Positions 9,482 through 19,770 of a stretch of 35,207 nucleotides of DNA are shown in pieces (position 1 is the first letter of the stretch; every line of letters starts with the position of its first letter). Position numbers and translations under genes: made by a program. Source of the DNA: Mesostigma viride (taxonomy: Eukaryota; Streptophyta; Mesostigmatophyceae; Mesostigmatales; Mesostigmataceae). Where the stretch lies: NCBI GenBank assembly GCA_009746045.1, contig RPFO01000907.1, positions 1 to 35,207 on the forward strand, in the 5' to 3' direction. The notes under the pieces are model-generated. The model was not told the DNA's origin. It was given only the letters and a program-made list of their open reading frames with translations, and did no database searches.

Positions 9482-9936
9482 GTACAAATAGAAATTTTTA
9501 ATATTCCAGAAAAATAAGCCTCTTCTCTACTAAATATACCCATGACAATTAGTACAGTCGAACCTTAGAACCAAAAACCATACACAGTCAGGATAAAAAT
9601 TGGTGAATAAAAACAAAGTGCACTTATGCCGATTAACCCCATTATATGTTTTTTGTTTTTTTTCGAGCAAAAGAATTTTTATCGGAAAAGCTCTCTTGAT
9701 TTCATTTCTGAAAAAAAATTAATACTAATTAATTTACAAGGAAAAATATTAATTATTTAACAAAGAAAATTGATGTGCTATCGGGGAAAAATCAAATCCA
9801 AGCACAATTTGAAATTCGCAAAGCAAGAAACTAAATTCTTTTTTGGAATCTTTTGTTTATAATTCTATGTATAAATTTTCTTAAATAAGAACCTAATTAT
9901 ATTAAATCTACTTTTTATTTACTAAAAAAAATAACT
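9482..9936. other. Non-coding spacer before the 71-residue ORF (unit A)
   Basis: This is mixed-composition, stop-rich sequence. Short open stretches occur on both strands, such as a 25-codon hydrophobic reading on the minus strand around 9565-9645 and MTISTVEP on the plus strand at 9542, but none continues or matches a known family. It may contain a decayed gene. No RNA gene or promoter was identified. Confidence 0.4.
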
Positions 9937-10152
9937 ATGAGTCCTATTATTATTAATAGTGTACGTTTAATATCTTCGCTTTTAACTATAGTTTTTATAA
10001 TGCTTCCGAAAGTTGATACGTTTTCAAAAATAATGAAAAATAAAAAAATTTTGCTTAATTGGCAAGAAAATATATCTACTTTGTCTATCATTAAGTGGAT
10101 TTCAATTATATTATTTTTAAGTAGTCATTGTGCTTTATTTATTACTTTATAA
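9937..10152 (+). CDS. Small two-helix membrane protein, possibly SecG-like (unit A)
   Basis: The 71-residue product has a hydrophobic N-terminal helix (about residues 5-25, SVRLISSLLTIVFIMLP), a basic polar middle (VDTFSKIMKNKK then NWQEN) and a second helix (about residues 50-70, IIKWISIILFLSSHCALFI). Size, two membrane spans and a polar loop resemble SecG/Ycf47, the small subunit of the Sec translocon encoded in some algal plastids. The match is in shape rather than clear sequence identity, so no symbol is assigned. The same frame appears in unit C with one missing A, and in unit B where the start codon is destroyed. Confidence 0.5.
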   Translation: MSPIIINSVRLISSLLTIVFIMLPKVDTFSKIMKNKKILLNWQENISTLSIIKWISIILFLSSHCALFITL

Positions 10153-10861
10153 AAATATTAAGAAATTAATTACATAATAAATATAATTATGAATTGAAAA
10201 CTTATCTTTATAAATTATTTAAAGAAAAGTCATTGTAGATTCAATAAAAATTTTAAAAACTACAAAAATAAATTCCACAAAAAAGACTCTATTAAATAGA
10301 AAGAAGAATACAAATCGAGAATACTGAACTTAGTTTTTGACAGACTTCCCTAAACAAAAAATGCTTATTCCCTTTTAACTTAATAGAGTCAATGAAAAAA
10401 AGATATTATAGTAGATCTGTTTATAAATTTCAAAAGATATATTCCTCTAATGAACGAAGAAATAAAGTTTACTATTTTTAAATAATAGTAATAATATGTA
10501 TTGATTATTAACTATCTTCCTCAACTTTAAAATGTTTTCTTGTTATACTTTTTTTATTTAATTGAAGATATACCAAAAAAACATTTTAATTTGATTTTAA
10601 AACTGATAAAACGCATGTAACAATGATTAAAAAATAGAAAATTAAAAAAATTTTAATTTTTTATTCAAATAAAATTTTTATAAAAACTATTTTTTTTTGC
10701 TTAAAATTTATATTCAAGTTTTGATATTGTATGAAGAGTAGTCAGAAAAAATATTTTTTTCTCTTTCAAAGATGCTTATAAGAAAAAATTTTATTAAATA
10801 TTTTAGTATTTATTTTTCGTATTTAAAAAAAAATTTTGTCAATCAAACTACATTTGACATA
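10153..10861. other. Long AT-rich spacer beyond ndhJ (unit A)
   Basis: No confident gene was found. An 11-bp inverted repeat, GACTCTATTAA (10285-10295) and TTAATAGAGTC (10380-10390), brackets an 84-nt segment of less extreme composition and could fold into a structured element. A 29-codon ATG frame (10392-10481, starting MKKRYYSRSVYKF) follows directly and has no upstream ribosome-binding site. The rest is poly-A/T rich. Confidence 0.45.
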
Positions 10862-11407
10862 TTAATATGCATCTTGTAATTCATAAAAATCAGGCGTAAT
10901 ATAATCTTTACGCAATGGCCAACCTATCCAATGTTCTGGCATTAAAATACGTTTCAAATGAGGATGACCTTCATAATAAATACCAAACATATCATAAGAT
11001 TCTCTTTCTTGAAAATCTGCTGTTTTCCATATCCAAAATACTGAAGGTATTATTGGTTTAGTTCTAGGAACAAAAACTTTAATACATACTTCTTGAGGTT
11101 GGTCTGCATTATCATCTACTTTTGTTAAATGATATACACTAGCTAAATCTCCTCCTGGTGATACATCATATGCACATTGAGATCTAAGATAATTAAATCC
11201 ATATGCATATAAAGCAATCGCGACAGATGTTAAATTTTGAGCTTTTACTTCTAAAGTTTCTACACCTTGGTAATCAAAACCTAAAGGTCTATGCATTAAT
11301 TTCATTTCGATAAGCCAATTGCTTACTAAACCTTTTAATTCATTTTCTCTAACTAATAGTGTAGAATTATTTTCTAATTGTGCCATAGCATCATTATTTA
11401 ATTGCAT
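10862..11407 (-). CDS. ndhJ: NAD(P)H-plastoquinone oxidoreductase subunit J (unit A)
   Basis: NdhJ is the 30-kDa-type subunit of the peripheral arm of the plastid NDH complex, which takes part in cyclic electron flow around photosystem I. The product is 181 residues from the ATG at 11407. It includes the family signature [20 protein letters not shown] and the end [20 protein letters not shown]. With this start it overlaps the ndhK end by 14 bases. A second ATG seven codons on (11386) would give 174 residues and no overlap, nearer the usual 158-170. ndhC-ndhK-ndhJ form one operon on the minus strand. Confidence 0.97.
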   Translation of the reverse strand: MQLNNDAMAQLENNSTLLVRENELKGLVSNWLIEMKLMHRPLGFDYQGVETLEVKAQNLTSVAIALYAYGFNYLRSQCAYDVSPGGDLASVYHLTKVDDNADQPQEVCIKVFVPRTKPIIPSVFWIWKTADFQERESYDMFGIYYEGHPHLKRILMPEHWIGWPLRKDYITPDFYELQDAY

Positions 11408-12137
11408 TCTTTTTAGTCATTTCAAAAATTAAATTTACAGGGACTCCAGTTGCTTCGGAAAGACTTCTAGGTGGAGTTTGACGTGCAGAACTATTTAAGT
11501 ACTTACCTGTATATACAGGAGAGGATAATGTTAGTTCATGTTTAATACTATGATAGCGATGTGTTTGTGCTAGTTTACCTCTTTCTACTAAATTTTCTTG
11601 AGCTACTTTTTTGCGTAATTTGATTACTGCATCTATTATAGCTTCTGGTTTTGGAGGACAACCTGGTAAATAAACATCTACAGGTATTAATTTATCTACT
11701 CCTCTTACAGTACTATATGAATCTGTACTAAACATACCACCAGTAATTGTACATGCGCCCATTGCAATAACATATTTAGGTTCTGGCATTTGTTCATAAA
11801 GTCTTACTAAAGAAGGAGCCATTTTCATAGTAACAGTTCCAGCTGTAATAATTAAATCAGCTTGTCTTGGACTACATCTAGGCACAAGACCAAAACGATC
11901 AAAATCAAATCTAGATCCTAATAAACATGCAAATTCAATAAAACAACAACTTGTACCATATAATAAAGGCCATAGACTTGAAAGCCTAGCCCAGTTATAT
12001 AAATCGTTAAGTGTTGTTAATATCAATTGATTAGATACATTTTGTGTAACTTGAGGTTTTTCTATATTGTAATTAATTAGTCTTTCATTAGTATCACTAT
12101 TTTTGTCTGATTCTATTCCTACAGATTTTATGACCAT
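11394..12137 (-). CDS. ndhK: NAD(P)H-plastoquinone oxidoreductase subunit K (unit A)
   Basis: NdhK holds the N2-type 4Fe-4S cluster at the end of the electron path in the NDH peripheral arm. The predicted 247-residue product keeps all four ligands: Cys64-Cys65 (TSCCFIEF), Cys129 (MGACTITGG) and Cys160 (PGCPPKPEA). I chose the ATG at 12137, which overlaps the ndhC end by 10 bases in another frame, as in other streptophyte plastids. An in-frame ATG at 12158 would lengthen the overlap to 31 bases. Such overlap suggests translational coupling with ndhC. Confidence 0.96.
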   Translation of the reverse strand: MVIKSVGIESDKNSDTNERLINYNIEKPQVTQNVSNQLILTTLNDLYNWARLSSLWPLLYGTSCCFIEFACLLGSRFDFDRFGLVPRCSPRQADLIITAGTVTMKMAPSLVRLYEQMPEPKYVIAMGACTITGGMFSTDSYSTVRGVDKLIPVDVYLPGCPPKPEAIIDAVIKLRKKVAQENLVERGKLAQTHRYHSIKHELTLSSPVYTGKYLNSSARQTPPRSLSEATGVPVNLIFEMTKKNAIK

Positions 12138-12490
12138 TCTAAAGCTCCTTTTCGCCAAGCGTATACTAAGCCTATAATTAAAATAGATAAAAAAATCAAA
12201 GTTTCTAGAAAAGCTGTTATTCCTAAGTCTTTAAATACAATGGCCCACGGATATAAAAATAAAGTTTCTACATCAAAAATTACAAAAATTAAAGCAAACA
12301 TATAATAACGTATGTTGAATTGGACCCAAGCTTCACCCATTGGTTCAATTCCTGATTCATAAGTCATTTTTTTCTCAATTCCGCTTAATTTTGGTCTAAT
12401 TAATTTGGAACCGGAAAGTGCTAATATGGGTACTAAGCAAGCAACGATAAAAAATACAACAAATGAATCATATCCTTCAAGAATAAACAT
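12128..12490 (-). CDS. ndhC: NAD(P)H-plastoquinone oxidoreductase subunit 3 (unit A)
   Basis: NdhC is a small membrane-arm subunit of the plastid NDH complex. The 120-residue product has three predicted membrane helices (about residues 8-27, 63-84 and 93-113), the loop [20 protein letters not shown] and the conserved [12 protein letters not shown]. Its length matches the family. It is the first gene of ndhC-ndhK-ndhJ and its end overlaps ndhK by 10 bases. Confidence 0.98.
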   Translation of the reverse strand: MFILEGYDSFVVFFIVACLVPILALSGSKLIRPKLSGIEKKMTYESGIEPMGEAWVQFNIRYYMFALIFVIFDVETLFLYPWAIVFKDLGITAFLETLIFLSILIIGLVYAWRKGALEWS

Positions 12491-12630
12491 ATTATTTTAT
12501 CCAATCATATTTTTTATAGAATAAAAAATAATTTTTTTATTTGATTAAATTGTACAACTAGCTTACAAAAAAGGCCATTATATAATAAGAATTTACTTGA
12601 CTATAGTATGAAACACAATCTAATAAACTA

Positions 12631-12697
12631 ATAAATTTGAAAAATACTAATAGTTATAATGATGATTTTTATAACTATTAGTATTTTTCAAATTTAT
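12631..12697. terminator. 29-bp stem-loop between trnH and ndhC (unit A)
   Basis: Perfect 29-bp arms (12631-12659 with 12669-12697) enclose a 9-nt loop. It lies about 30 bases beyond the trnH 3' end and 141 bases before ndhC on the same strand. It could end read-through from trnH or protect the 5' end of the ndhC mRNA. Unit C preserves it at 32206-32272, while unit B breaks it. Confidence 0.8.
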
Positions 12698-12727
12698 CAA
12701 TTTACAAAAAATTTTTTATAAAGAAAG

Positions 12728-12800
12728 GGCGAACGACGGGGTTCGAACCCGCGAATAAAGGAGTCACAATCCTTTGCCTTACCACTTGGCCACGCCCGCC
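12728..12800 (-). tRNA. trnH: tRNA-His(GUG) (unit A)
   Basis: This 73-nt cloverleaf has the extra 5' G pairing with C73 that identifies tRNA-His, acceptor GCGGGCG/CGTTCGC with two G-U pairs, and anticodon GTG in loop TTGTGAC. Confidence 0.96.
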
Positions 12801-13129
12801 ATACTTTTTTATACAAATATAACATTCATTAACAAATTAGTCTAGTTTTTTAAATTGATTAATATAAAATTATATGTTTTTAGGTTTTGAAAGTTATAAA
12901 AATAATAATTTACATTTATTACCATTTTATTAATTGATAGTAAATTTTATATGCATAAATAAATGAAATTTATTTATGCATATAAAATTTACTATCAATT
13001 AATAAAATGGTAATAAATGTATTATTATTTTTATAACTTTCAAAACCTAAAAACATATAATTTTATATTAATCAATTTAAAAAACTAGACTAATTTGTTA
13101 ATGAATGTTATATTTGTATAAAAAAGTAT
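12801..13129. repeat. Centre of the A/B palindrome
   Basis: No gene is present. The sequence reads into its own reverse complement around a 3-nt loop GAA (12965-12967). The innermost arms are ATGCATAAATAAAT and ATTTATTTATGCAT (12951-12964, 12968-12981). Only the inner ~11 bp of arm is also present at the matching place in unit C (32529-32551), which then continues differently. The native sequence thus has a short hairpin at which the strand turns back. Confidence 0.95.
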
Positions 13130-13200
13130 GGCGGGTGGCCAAAGTGGTAAGGCAAAGGATTGTGACTCCTTTATTCGCGGGTTCGAACCCGTCGTTCGCC
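13130..13200 (+). tRNA. trnH: tRNA-His(GUG), damaged copy (unit B)
   Basis: This copy of the tRNA at 12728-12800 lacks two bases in the acceptor stem, has an extra A before the D loop and loses one C of the T stem. The anticodon is intact. The changes look like indel errors. Confidence 0.75.
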
Positions 13201-13432
13201 TTTCTTTATAAAAAATTTTTTTGTAATTGATAAATTTGAAAATACTAATAGTTATAAAATCATCATTATATATATTAGTATTTTTCAATTTTATTAGTTT
13301 ATTAGATTGTGTTTCATACTATAGTCAAAGTAAATTCTTATTATAATGGCCTTTTTTGTAAAGCTAGTTGTACAATTTAATCAAATAAAAAATTATTTTT
13401 TATTCTATAAAAATATGATTGGATAAAATAAT
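13201..13432. other. trnH-ndhC spacer, degraded copy (unit B)
   Basis: It mirrors 12491-12727, but the 29-bp stem-loop is broken by several missing and changed bases around 13226-13300. Nothing new is present. Confidence 0.7.
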
Positions 13433-13793
13433 ATGTTTATTCTTGAAGGATATGATTCATTTGTTGTATTTTTTTATCGTTTGCTTGCTTAGTACCCATT
13501 ATTAGCACTTTCCGGTTCCAAATTAATTAGACCAAAATTAAGCGAGATTGAGAAAAAAATGACTTATGATCAGGAATTGAACAATGGGTGAAGCTTGGGT
13601 CCAATTCAACATACTTATTATATGTTTGCTTTAATTTTGTAATTTTTGATGTAGAAACTTTATTTTTTATATCCGTGGGGCCATTGTATTTAAAGACTTA
13701 GGAATAAAGCTTTTCTAGAAACTTTGATTTTTTATCTATTTTAATTATAGGCTTAGTATACGCTGGCGAAAAGGAGCTTTAGAATGGTCATAA
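13433..13793 (+). pseudogene. ndhC: ndhC, frame-broken copy (unit B)
   Basis: It starts at ATG 13433 and can be followed to the TAA at 13791-13793, but several indels destroy the frame (for example in the first helix, where a T-run differs, and around 13570-13600). The intact version is at 12128-12490. I read this as sequencing damage in a duplicated segment, not gene decay. Confidence 0.85.
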
Positions 13794-14507
13794 ATCTGTA
13801 GGAATAGAATCAGACAAAAATAGTGATACTAATGAAAGACTAATTAATTACAATATAGAAAAACCTCAAGTTACACAAAATGTATCTAATCAATTGATAT
13901 TAACACACTTAACGATTTATATAATGGGCTAGGCTTTCAAGTCTATGGCTTTATTATATGGTACAAGTTGTTGTTTTATTGAATTTGCATGTTTATTAGA
14001 TCTAGATTTGATTTGATCGTTTTGGTCTTGTGCCTAGATGTAGTCCAAGACAAGCTGATTTATTATTACAGCTGGAACTGTACTAGAAAATGGCTCCTTC
14101 TTTAGTAAGACTTTATGAACAAATGCCAGAACTAAATATGTTATGCATGGGCGCATGTACAATTACTGGTGGTATGTTTAGTACAGATTCATATAGTACT
14201 GTAAGAGGAGTAGATAAATTAATACCTGTAGATGTTTATTTACCAGGTTGTCCTCCAAAAAAGACTATAATAGATGCAGTAATCAAATTACGCAAAAATA
14301 GCTCAAGAAAATTTAGTAGAAAGAGGTAAACTAGCACAAACACATCGCTATCATAGTAATTAAACATGAACTAACATTATCCTCTCCTGTATATACAGGT
14401 AGTACTTAAATAGTTCTGCACGTCAAACTCCACCTAGAAGTCTTTCCGAAGCAACTGGAGTCCCTGTAAATTTAATTTTTGAATGACTAAAAAGAATGCA
14501 ATTAATA
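13784..14507 (+). pseudogene. ndhK: ndhK, frame-broken copy (unit B)
   Basis: Recognisable blocks include an 79-codon open piece at 14090-14329 ([43 protein letters not shown]). Indels separate it from the N-terminal Cys-Cys region and the tail. The intact version is at 11394-12137. Confidence 0.85.
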
Positions 14508-15040
14508 ATGATGCTATGGCACAATTAGAAAATAATTCTACACTATTAGTTTAGAGAAAGATGAATTAAAAGGTTTTAGTAAGCAATTGGCTTATCGAAT
14601 GAAATTAATGCATAGACCTTTAGGTTTTGATTACCAAGGTGTAGAAACTTTAGAAGTAAAAGCTCAAAATTTAACATCTGTCGCGATTGCTTTATATGCA
14701 TTATGGATTTAATTATCTTAGATCTCAATGTGCATATGAGTATCACCAGGAGGAGATTTAGCTAGTGTATATCATTTAACAAAAGTAGATGATAATGCAG
14801 ACCAACCTCAAGAAGTATGTATTAAAGTTTTTGTTCCTAGAACTAAACCAATAAACCTTCAGTATTTTGGATATGGAAAACAGCAGATTTTCAAGAAAGA
14901 GAATCTTTGAATATGTTTTGGTATTTATTATGAAGGTCATCCTCATTTGAAACGTATTTTAATGCAGAACATTGGATAGGTTGGCCATTGCGTAAGATTA
15001 TATTACGCCTGATTTTTATGAATTACAAGATGCATATTAA
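14497..15040 (+). pseudogene. ndhJ: ndhJ, frame-broken copy (unit B)
   Basis: The full extent from ATG 14497 to TAA 15038-15040 is present, with many one-base indels (such as an extra T near 14551 and a lost base near 14963). No long frame survives. The intact version is at 10862-11407. Confidence 0.85.
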
Positions 15041-15741
15041 TATGTCAAATGTAGTTTTGATTGACAAAATTTTTTTTTAAATACGAAAAATAAATACTAA
15101 AATATTTAATAAAATTTTTTCTTATAAGCATCTTTGAAAGAGAAAAAAATATTTTTTCTGACTATCTTCATACAATATCAAAACTTGAATATAAATTTTA
15201 AGCAAAAAAAATAGTTTTTTATAAAAATTTATTTGAATAAAAAATTAAAATTTTTTTATTTTCTATTTTTTAATCATTGTTACATGCGTTTTATCAGTTT
15301 TAAAATCAAATTAAAAATGTTTTTTTGGTAATCTTCATTAAATAAAAAAGTATAACAAGAAACATTTTAAAGTTGAGGAAGATAGTTAATAATCAATACA
15401 TATTATTCTATATTTAAAAATAGTAAACTTTATTTCTTCGTTATTAGAGGAATATATCTTTTGAAATTTATAAACAGATCTACTATAATATCTTTTTTTC
15501 ATTGACTCTATTAAGTTAAAAGGGAATAAGCATTTTTTGTTTAGGGAAGTCTGTCAAAAACTAAGTTCAGTATTCTCGATTTGTATTCTTCTTTCTATTT
15601 AATAGAGTCTTTTTTGTGGAATTTATTTTTGTAGTTTTTAAAATTTTATTGAATCTACAATGACTTTTCTTTTAAATATTTATAAAGATAAGTTTTCAAT
15701 TCATAATTATATTTATTAATGTAATTAATTTCTTAATATTT
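15041..15741. other. ndhJ-distal spacer copy (unit B)
   Basis: This is the reverse complement of 10153-10861 with scattered indels. The 11-bp inverted repeat bracketing the 84-nt segment is retained at about 15508-15612. No gene was seen. Confidence 0.6.
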
Positions 15742-15955
15742 TTATAAAGTAATAAATAAAGCACAATGATACTTAAAAATAATATAATTGAACATCCACT
15801 TAATGATAACAAAGTAGATATATTTTCTTGCCAATTAAGCAAAATTTTTTTATTTTTCATTATTTTTGAAAACGTATAACTTTCGGAACATTATAAAAAC
15901 TATAGTTAAAAGCGAAGATATTAAACGTACACTAATTAATAAAATAGGACTCTAG
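15742..15955 (-). pseudogene. Two-helix membrane ORF, damaged copy (unit B)
   Basis: It corresponds to 9937-10152. The start codon is lost because the A of its ATG is missing (plus-strand CTCTAG instead of CTCATAG), and further indels occur inside. Confidence 0.7.
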
Positions 15956-16685
15956 TTATTTTTTTAGTAAATAAAAAGTAGATTTAATATAATTAGGTTC
16001 TTATTTAAAAAATTTATACATAGAATTATAAACAAAAGATTCCAAAAAAGAAATTTAGTTTCTTGCTTTGCGAATTTCAAATTGTGCTTGGATTTGATTT
16101 TTCCCCGATAGCACATCAATTTTCTTTGTAAATAATTAATATTTTTTCCTTGTAAATTAATTAGTATTAATTTTTTTCAGAAATGAAATCAAGAGAGCTT
16201 TCCGATAAAAATTCTTTTGCTCGAAAAAAACAAAAAACATATAATGGGGTTAATCGGCATAAGTGCACTTTGTTTTTTATTCACCAATTTTTATCCTGAC
16301 TGTGTATGGTTTTTTGGTTCTAAGGTTCGACTGTACTAATTGTCATGGGTATATTTAGTTAGAGAAGAGGCTTATTTTTCTGGAATATTAAAAATTTCTA
16401 TTTGTACCTATCTGGCCAAAGGGACAAAATTTTGATAAATAGTCTGCAATTGGTCGACGTCATCCAGGCATAGGTAAGCGAAAAGACTGGATCCTTTTCT
16501 AAGCTATTCTCATACATCTTTTAAAAGCATCTAATTCATTTTTGCGTTTTAAAGGCCTACGCATGAAATAATATTTGTTTTTGAAAATATCTTGTCTTTC
16601 AATTTTATAAAGAAATATAGTGAAATTTTTATAGAAGAAATATAGTGAATAATAAAAATATTATTTTTATTAAATAGAAATAATT
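15956..16685. other. trnF-distal spacer copy (unit B)
   Basis: This is the reverse complement of 9201-9936, including a damaged version of the unrecognised frame (about 16410-16600) and of the 25-bp tandem duplication (one unit shortened, about 16600-16650). No intact gene is present. Confidence 0.6.
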
Positions 16686-16758
16686 TGCCAGGAACCAGGT
16701 TTGAACTGGTGACACGAGGATTTCAGTCCTCCTGCTCTACCAACTGAGCTATCCCGGC
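16686..16758 (-). tRNA. trnF: tRNA-Phe(GAA), damaged copy (unit B)
   Basis: It matches 9128-9200 except for one missing base in the anticodon loop and one extra base in the anticodon stem, which together spoil the anticodon arm. Confidence 0.75.
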
Positions 16759-16844
16759 TGTACATAATAAGAATAACAGATATATATTTATCTGACAAAC
16801 CCTATATTACAAATATTTCAAATATTATTAAATAATTTTTAACG

Positions 16845-17767
16845 ATGATTTTTTTATATTCTAAAATTCATAAAGATATTATAATACATAATTTATTAAA
16901 AAAAATGATCGTATATTAATTGCTGCATCAGGAGGAAAGATTCTATATCTTTAATTAAATACTTGTTGAATTAACAACCTCAATGGAATTGGGATTTAGG
17001 AATAGTCAATTGTGATCATTCTTGGAATCAAAGTTCTAGAAAAGGATCTTCTCAAATAGCACAATAGCACAATTATTAAAATAGATTTTTATCAAATAGT
17101 CCATCATAACTAATTAATGAAGAAAAGCAACGTGAATGGAGATATCAAAAAATAGAAGATATTGCATTTTCTATAAATATAATGTTATTGTTACAGCACA
17201 TAATCAAGTGATAGAATAGAAACTTTCTTTTTTAATTTATTAAGAGGGACGAGCATTACTGGAGTGCAATCTCTTCTATGGACTCGATCTTTATCTAGTG
17301 GAATTAATATTGTACGGCCTCTTCTTAATACAACTCGTTTTGAATTAAAAAATTTTGTGAAAGAAATTCATTTACCTTTATGGCCAGATACTAGTAATCA
17401 GTCTTTGTTTTTCAAAAGAAATAGAATTCGAAAACAATTATTACCATATTTAAGAAAATATTTTAATCCTAAAGTGGATAAAGTTATTGCACAATTTGCT
17501 GAAATTATTCATGATGAAAGTTTTTATATGGAAAATGTTACTCAGATCATAGAAAAACAATTATTTTTTGGCTCAAAAAATATTCAACAAGAATTTATTG
17601 AGAACTTACCTATTGCGATAGAAAGAAGAATTATAAAAAAAATGATTGAAAAAAAATTGTCTGAAAACCATTGTAATTTTTTGAATATTGAACAAATAAG
17701 ATTTTTTTTTCAAAAAAATAGAAAAAAATATTCATTATTAGAATGTATACATTTCTTTTCTAATTAA
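16845..17767 (+). pseudogene. tilS: tilS, 5' half frame-broken (unit B)
   Basis: From ATG 16845 to about 17260 the sequence carries many indels, including within the SGGQDS P-loop codons (around 16930). From 17264 to the stop at 17767 it matches the intact gene exactly (167 codons). The change from noisy to clean inside one gene is abrupt. Confidence 0.88.
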
Positions 17768-17898
17768 TACAATTTTTTCTTTAGAGTATTCTGAAATATT
17801 GATATATATATGAATTGTATCAATTTCTCCTATGTGATAAGAGATTATGTTATAAAATAATTCTATCAATGTTAGGTTATAAACAAAGAGAATAATAA

Positions 17899-17970
17899 TG
17901 GGTCGCCCGGGATTCGAACCCGGAACTAGTCGGTTAAAAGCCGAGTACTCTACCATTGAGTTAGCGACCC
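17899..17970 (-). tRNA. trnK: tRNA-Lys(UUU) (unit B)
   Basis: An intact inverted copy of the intronless tRNA at 7905-7976. Confidence 0.95.
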
Positions 17971-18258
17971 TAATTAAAAAAAGAATAACATATTTTTTTT
18001 TAAGATCTTTAAATAGCACTTATTAATTAATTGATGTTTATTTTATTAAAAAGAAAATGCATTAATTAATTAAATATCTTTAGTATATACATTTTAGAAA
18101 TTACATTGTTAATAAAAAGAACATTTTTTTGATAAGAATATAAGCAATACTGTAATAGTTGTATGAAATGTTTTTTAATAACTAAAAACATTCAATAACT
18201 AACAATATTAATTTAATAAAATAAAAATTCTTTTAATTTCCTAAGGACTATAGTAATA

Positions 18259-19242
18259 ATGACCGTAAGATTTTTATTTGAAGCCTTAAATATGGCTATA
18301 GATGAAGAAATGGCAAGAAATGATAAAGTTGCATTATTGGGAGAAGATATAGGACATTATGGTGGGTCATATAAAGTGACACAAAATCTTTATGCTAAAT
18401 ATGGTGAACATAGAGTAATAGATACTCCTATTGCAGAAAATAGTTTTGTAGGAGCTGCTATAGGTGCTGCTATGACAGGTTTAGTGACTGTTGTAGAAGG
18501 TATGAATATGGGTTTTATTCTATTAGCTTTTAGCCAAATATCCAATAATATGGGTATGTTAAGCGCTACTTCAGGAGGCCATTATCATATACCAATTGTA
18601 TTAAGAGGTCCAGGTGGAGTTGGAAAACAATTAGGAGCGGAACATTCTCAAAGATTAGAATGTTATTTTCAATCAGTGCCTGGTTTACAAATTGTAGCTT
18701 GTTCTACACCTTATAATGCTAAAGGACTTTTAAAATCTGCTATCAGAAGTAAAAATCCTATTTTCTTTTTAGAACATGTATTACTTTATAATTTAAAAGC
18801 TGAAGTGCCTGATAATGATTATGTCTTACCACTAGAAAAAGCAGAAATAGTACGTCAAGGTAATGATATTACTATTCTGACTTATTCTCGTATGCGTTAT
18901 AACGTTATACAAGCAGTCAAAGTGCTTGTAGAAAAAGGATATGACCCTGAAATTATTGATTTAATTTCACTAAAACCATTTGACATAGAAACAATAGGAA
19001 AATCTATTCAAAAAACTCATAAAGTTCTTATTGTAGAAGAATCTATGATGACAGGAGGTATTAGTAACGTATTACAAAGTTTGATTCTTGAAAACTTTTT
19101 TGATGACTTAGATAATCGACCAATGTGTTTATCATCTCCAAATGTACCTACTCCATATAGTGGACCTTTAGAAGAAGTTAGTATTGTTCAGACAGCAGAT
19201 ATTATAGAATCAGTTGAACAAATTTTGACTAATAAAATGTAA
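18259..19242 (+). CDS. odpB: Pyruvate dehydrogenase E1 beta (unit B)
   Basis: It encodes the same 327-residue protein as 6633-7616, intact, with matching flanking sequence. It is a duplicate by assembly or rearrangement, not a diverged paralogue. Confidence 0.95.
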   Translation: MTVRFLFEALNMAIDEEMARNDKVALLGEDIGHYGGSYKVTQNLYAKYGEHRVIDTPIAENSFVGAAIGAAMTGLVTVVEGMNMGFILLAFSQISNNMGMLSATSGGHYHIPIVLRGPGGVGKQLGAEHSQRLECYFQSVPGLQIVACSTPYNAKGLLKSAIRSKNPIFFLEHVLLYNLKAEVPDNDYVLPLEKAEIVRQGNDITILTYSRMRYNVIQAVKVLVEKGYDPEIIDLISLKPFDIETIGKSIQKTHKVLIVEESMMTGGISNVLQSLILENFFDDLDNRPMCLSSPNVPTPYSGPLEEVSIVQTADIIESVEQILTNKM

Positions 19243-19258
19243 TTATTGTTTTTTAGAC

Positions 19259-19314
19259 ATATAAAATAAAAAAGCGCAGTAGAAGATTTTCTACTGCGCT
19301 TTTTTATTTTATAT
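19259..19314. terminator. Bidirectional terminator between odpB and rps16 (unit B)
   Basis: Inverted copy of the perfect 26-bp stem with 4-nt loop at 6561-6616. Confidence 0.85.
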
Positions 19315-19316
19315 TT

Positions 19317-19571
19317 CTAATTTAATAAAGACAATTGATTAAATACTTTAGCTTTTTGTAAAAGATTACCAACTGTTTCACTAGTTTGAGCGCCTGCTTT
19401 CAAATAAAAAATTATATTAGGTACATCTAGTTGTGTTTTGCCTGCAATAGGATCATAAAATCCTAATTCTTTAAGAGCTTTACCATCTCTTCTACAACGA
19501 CTATCTATAGCAATTACTCTATAAAAAGGTCTTTTTTTTCTGCCGTATCTTTTAAGACGTAATTTCACCAT
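19317..19571 (-). CDS. rps16: Ribosomal protein bS16 (unit B)
   Basis: Intact 84-residue copy, identical in protein to 6304-6558. Confidence 0.95.
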   Translation of the reverse strand: MVKLRLKRYGRKKRPFYRVIAIDSRCRRDGKALKELGFYDPIAGKTQLDVPNIIFYLKAGAQTSETVGNLLQKAKVFNQLSLLN

Positions 19572-19696
19572 ATAGAAAAGTCCTTTTATGTTTATGGAAA
19601 AATATTTTTTTACTTTAAGAAAGAATTTCCATGTTTTATTATTTCACATGCTCATCGAGCTATAGGCATATGGAATTATTTTTTTATGAAGCAGAA

Positions 19697-19720
19697 TTGC
19701 GGAGGGTGGATTTGAACCAT

Positions 19721-19764
<44 letters not shown>

Positions 19765-19770
19765 ACCGCG
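19697..19770 (-). tRNA. trnfM: Initiator tRNA-fMet(CAU) (unit B)
   Basis: Intact inverted copy of 6105-6178, including the same two unpaired positions. Confidence 0.93.

Larger units (their letters stand above)
3104..12967 (+). repeat. Unit A of a forward-inverted-forward triplication
   Basis: This is the reference copy of a ~9.86 kb unit running from the psaA 3' part to the spacer beyond trnH. Inverted unit B mirrors it (A position x matches B position 25875-x from psaA to mid tilS) and unit C repeats it in direct orientation (offset +19589 at psaB). All genes in A are intact. Confidence 0.97.

Noticed and set aside
9542-9570. MTISTVEP start as a second psaA-like gene
   Set aside because: A stop follows after eight codons and no PsaA sequence continues.
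13085-13288. 67-residue minus-strand frame over damaged trnH
   Set aside because: It reads through the antisense of the tRNA; chance frame in the palindrome arm.
17264-17767. 167-residue ORF as a separate gene
   Set aside because: It is the undamaged C-terminal part of the inverted tilS copy beginning at an internal Met.
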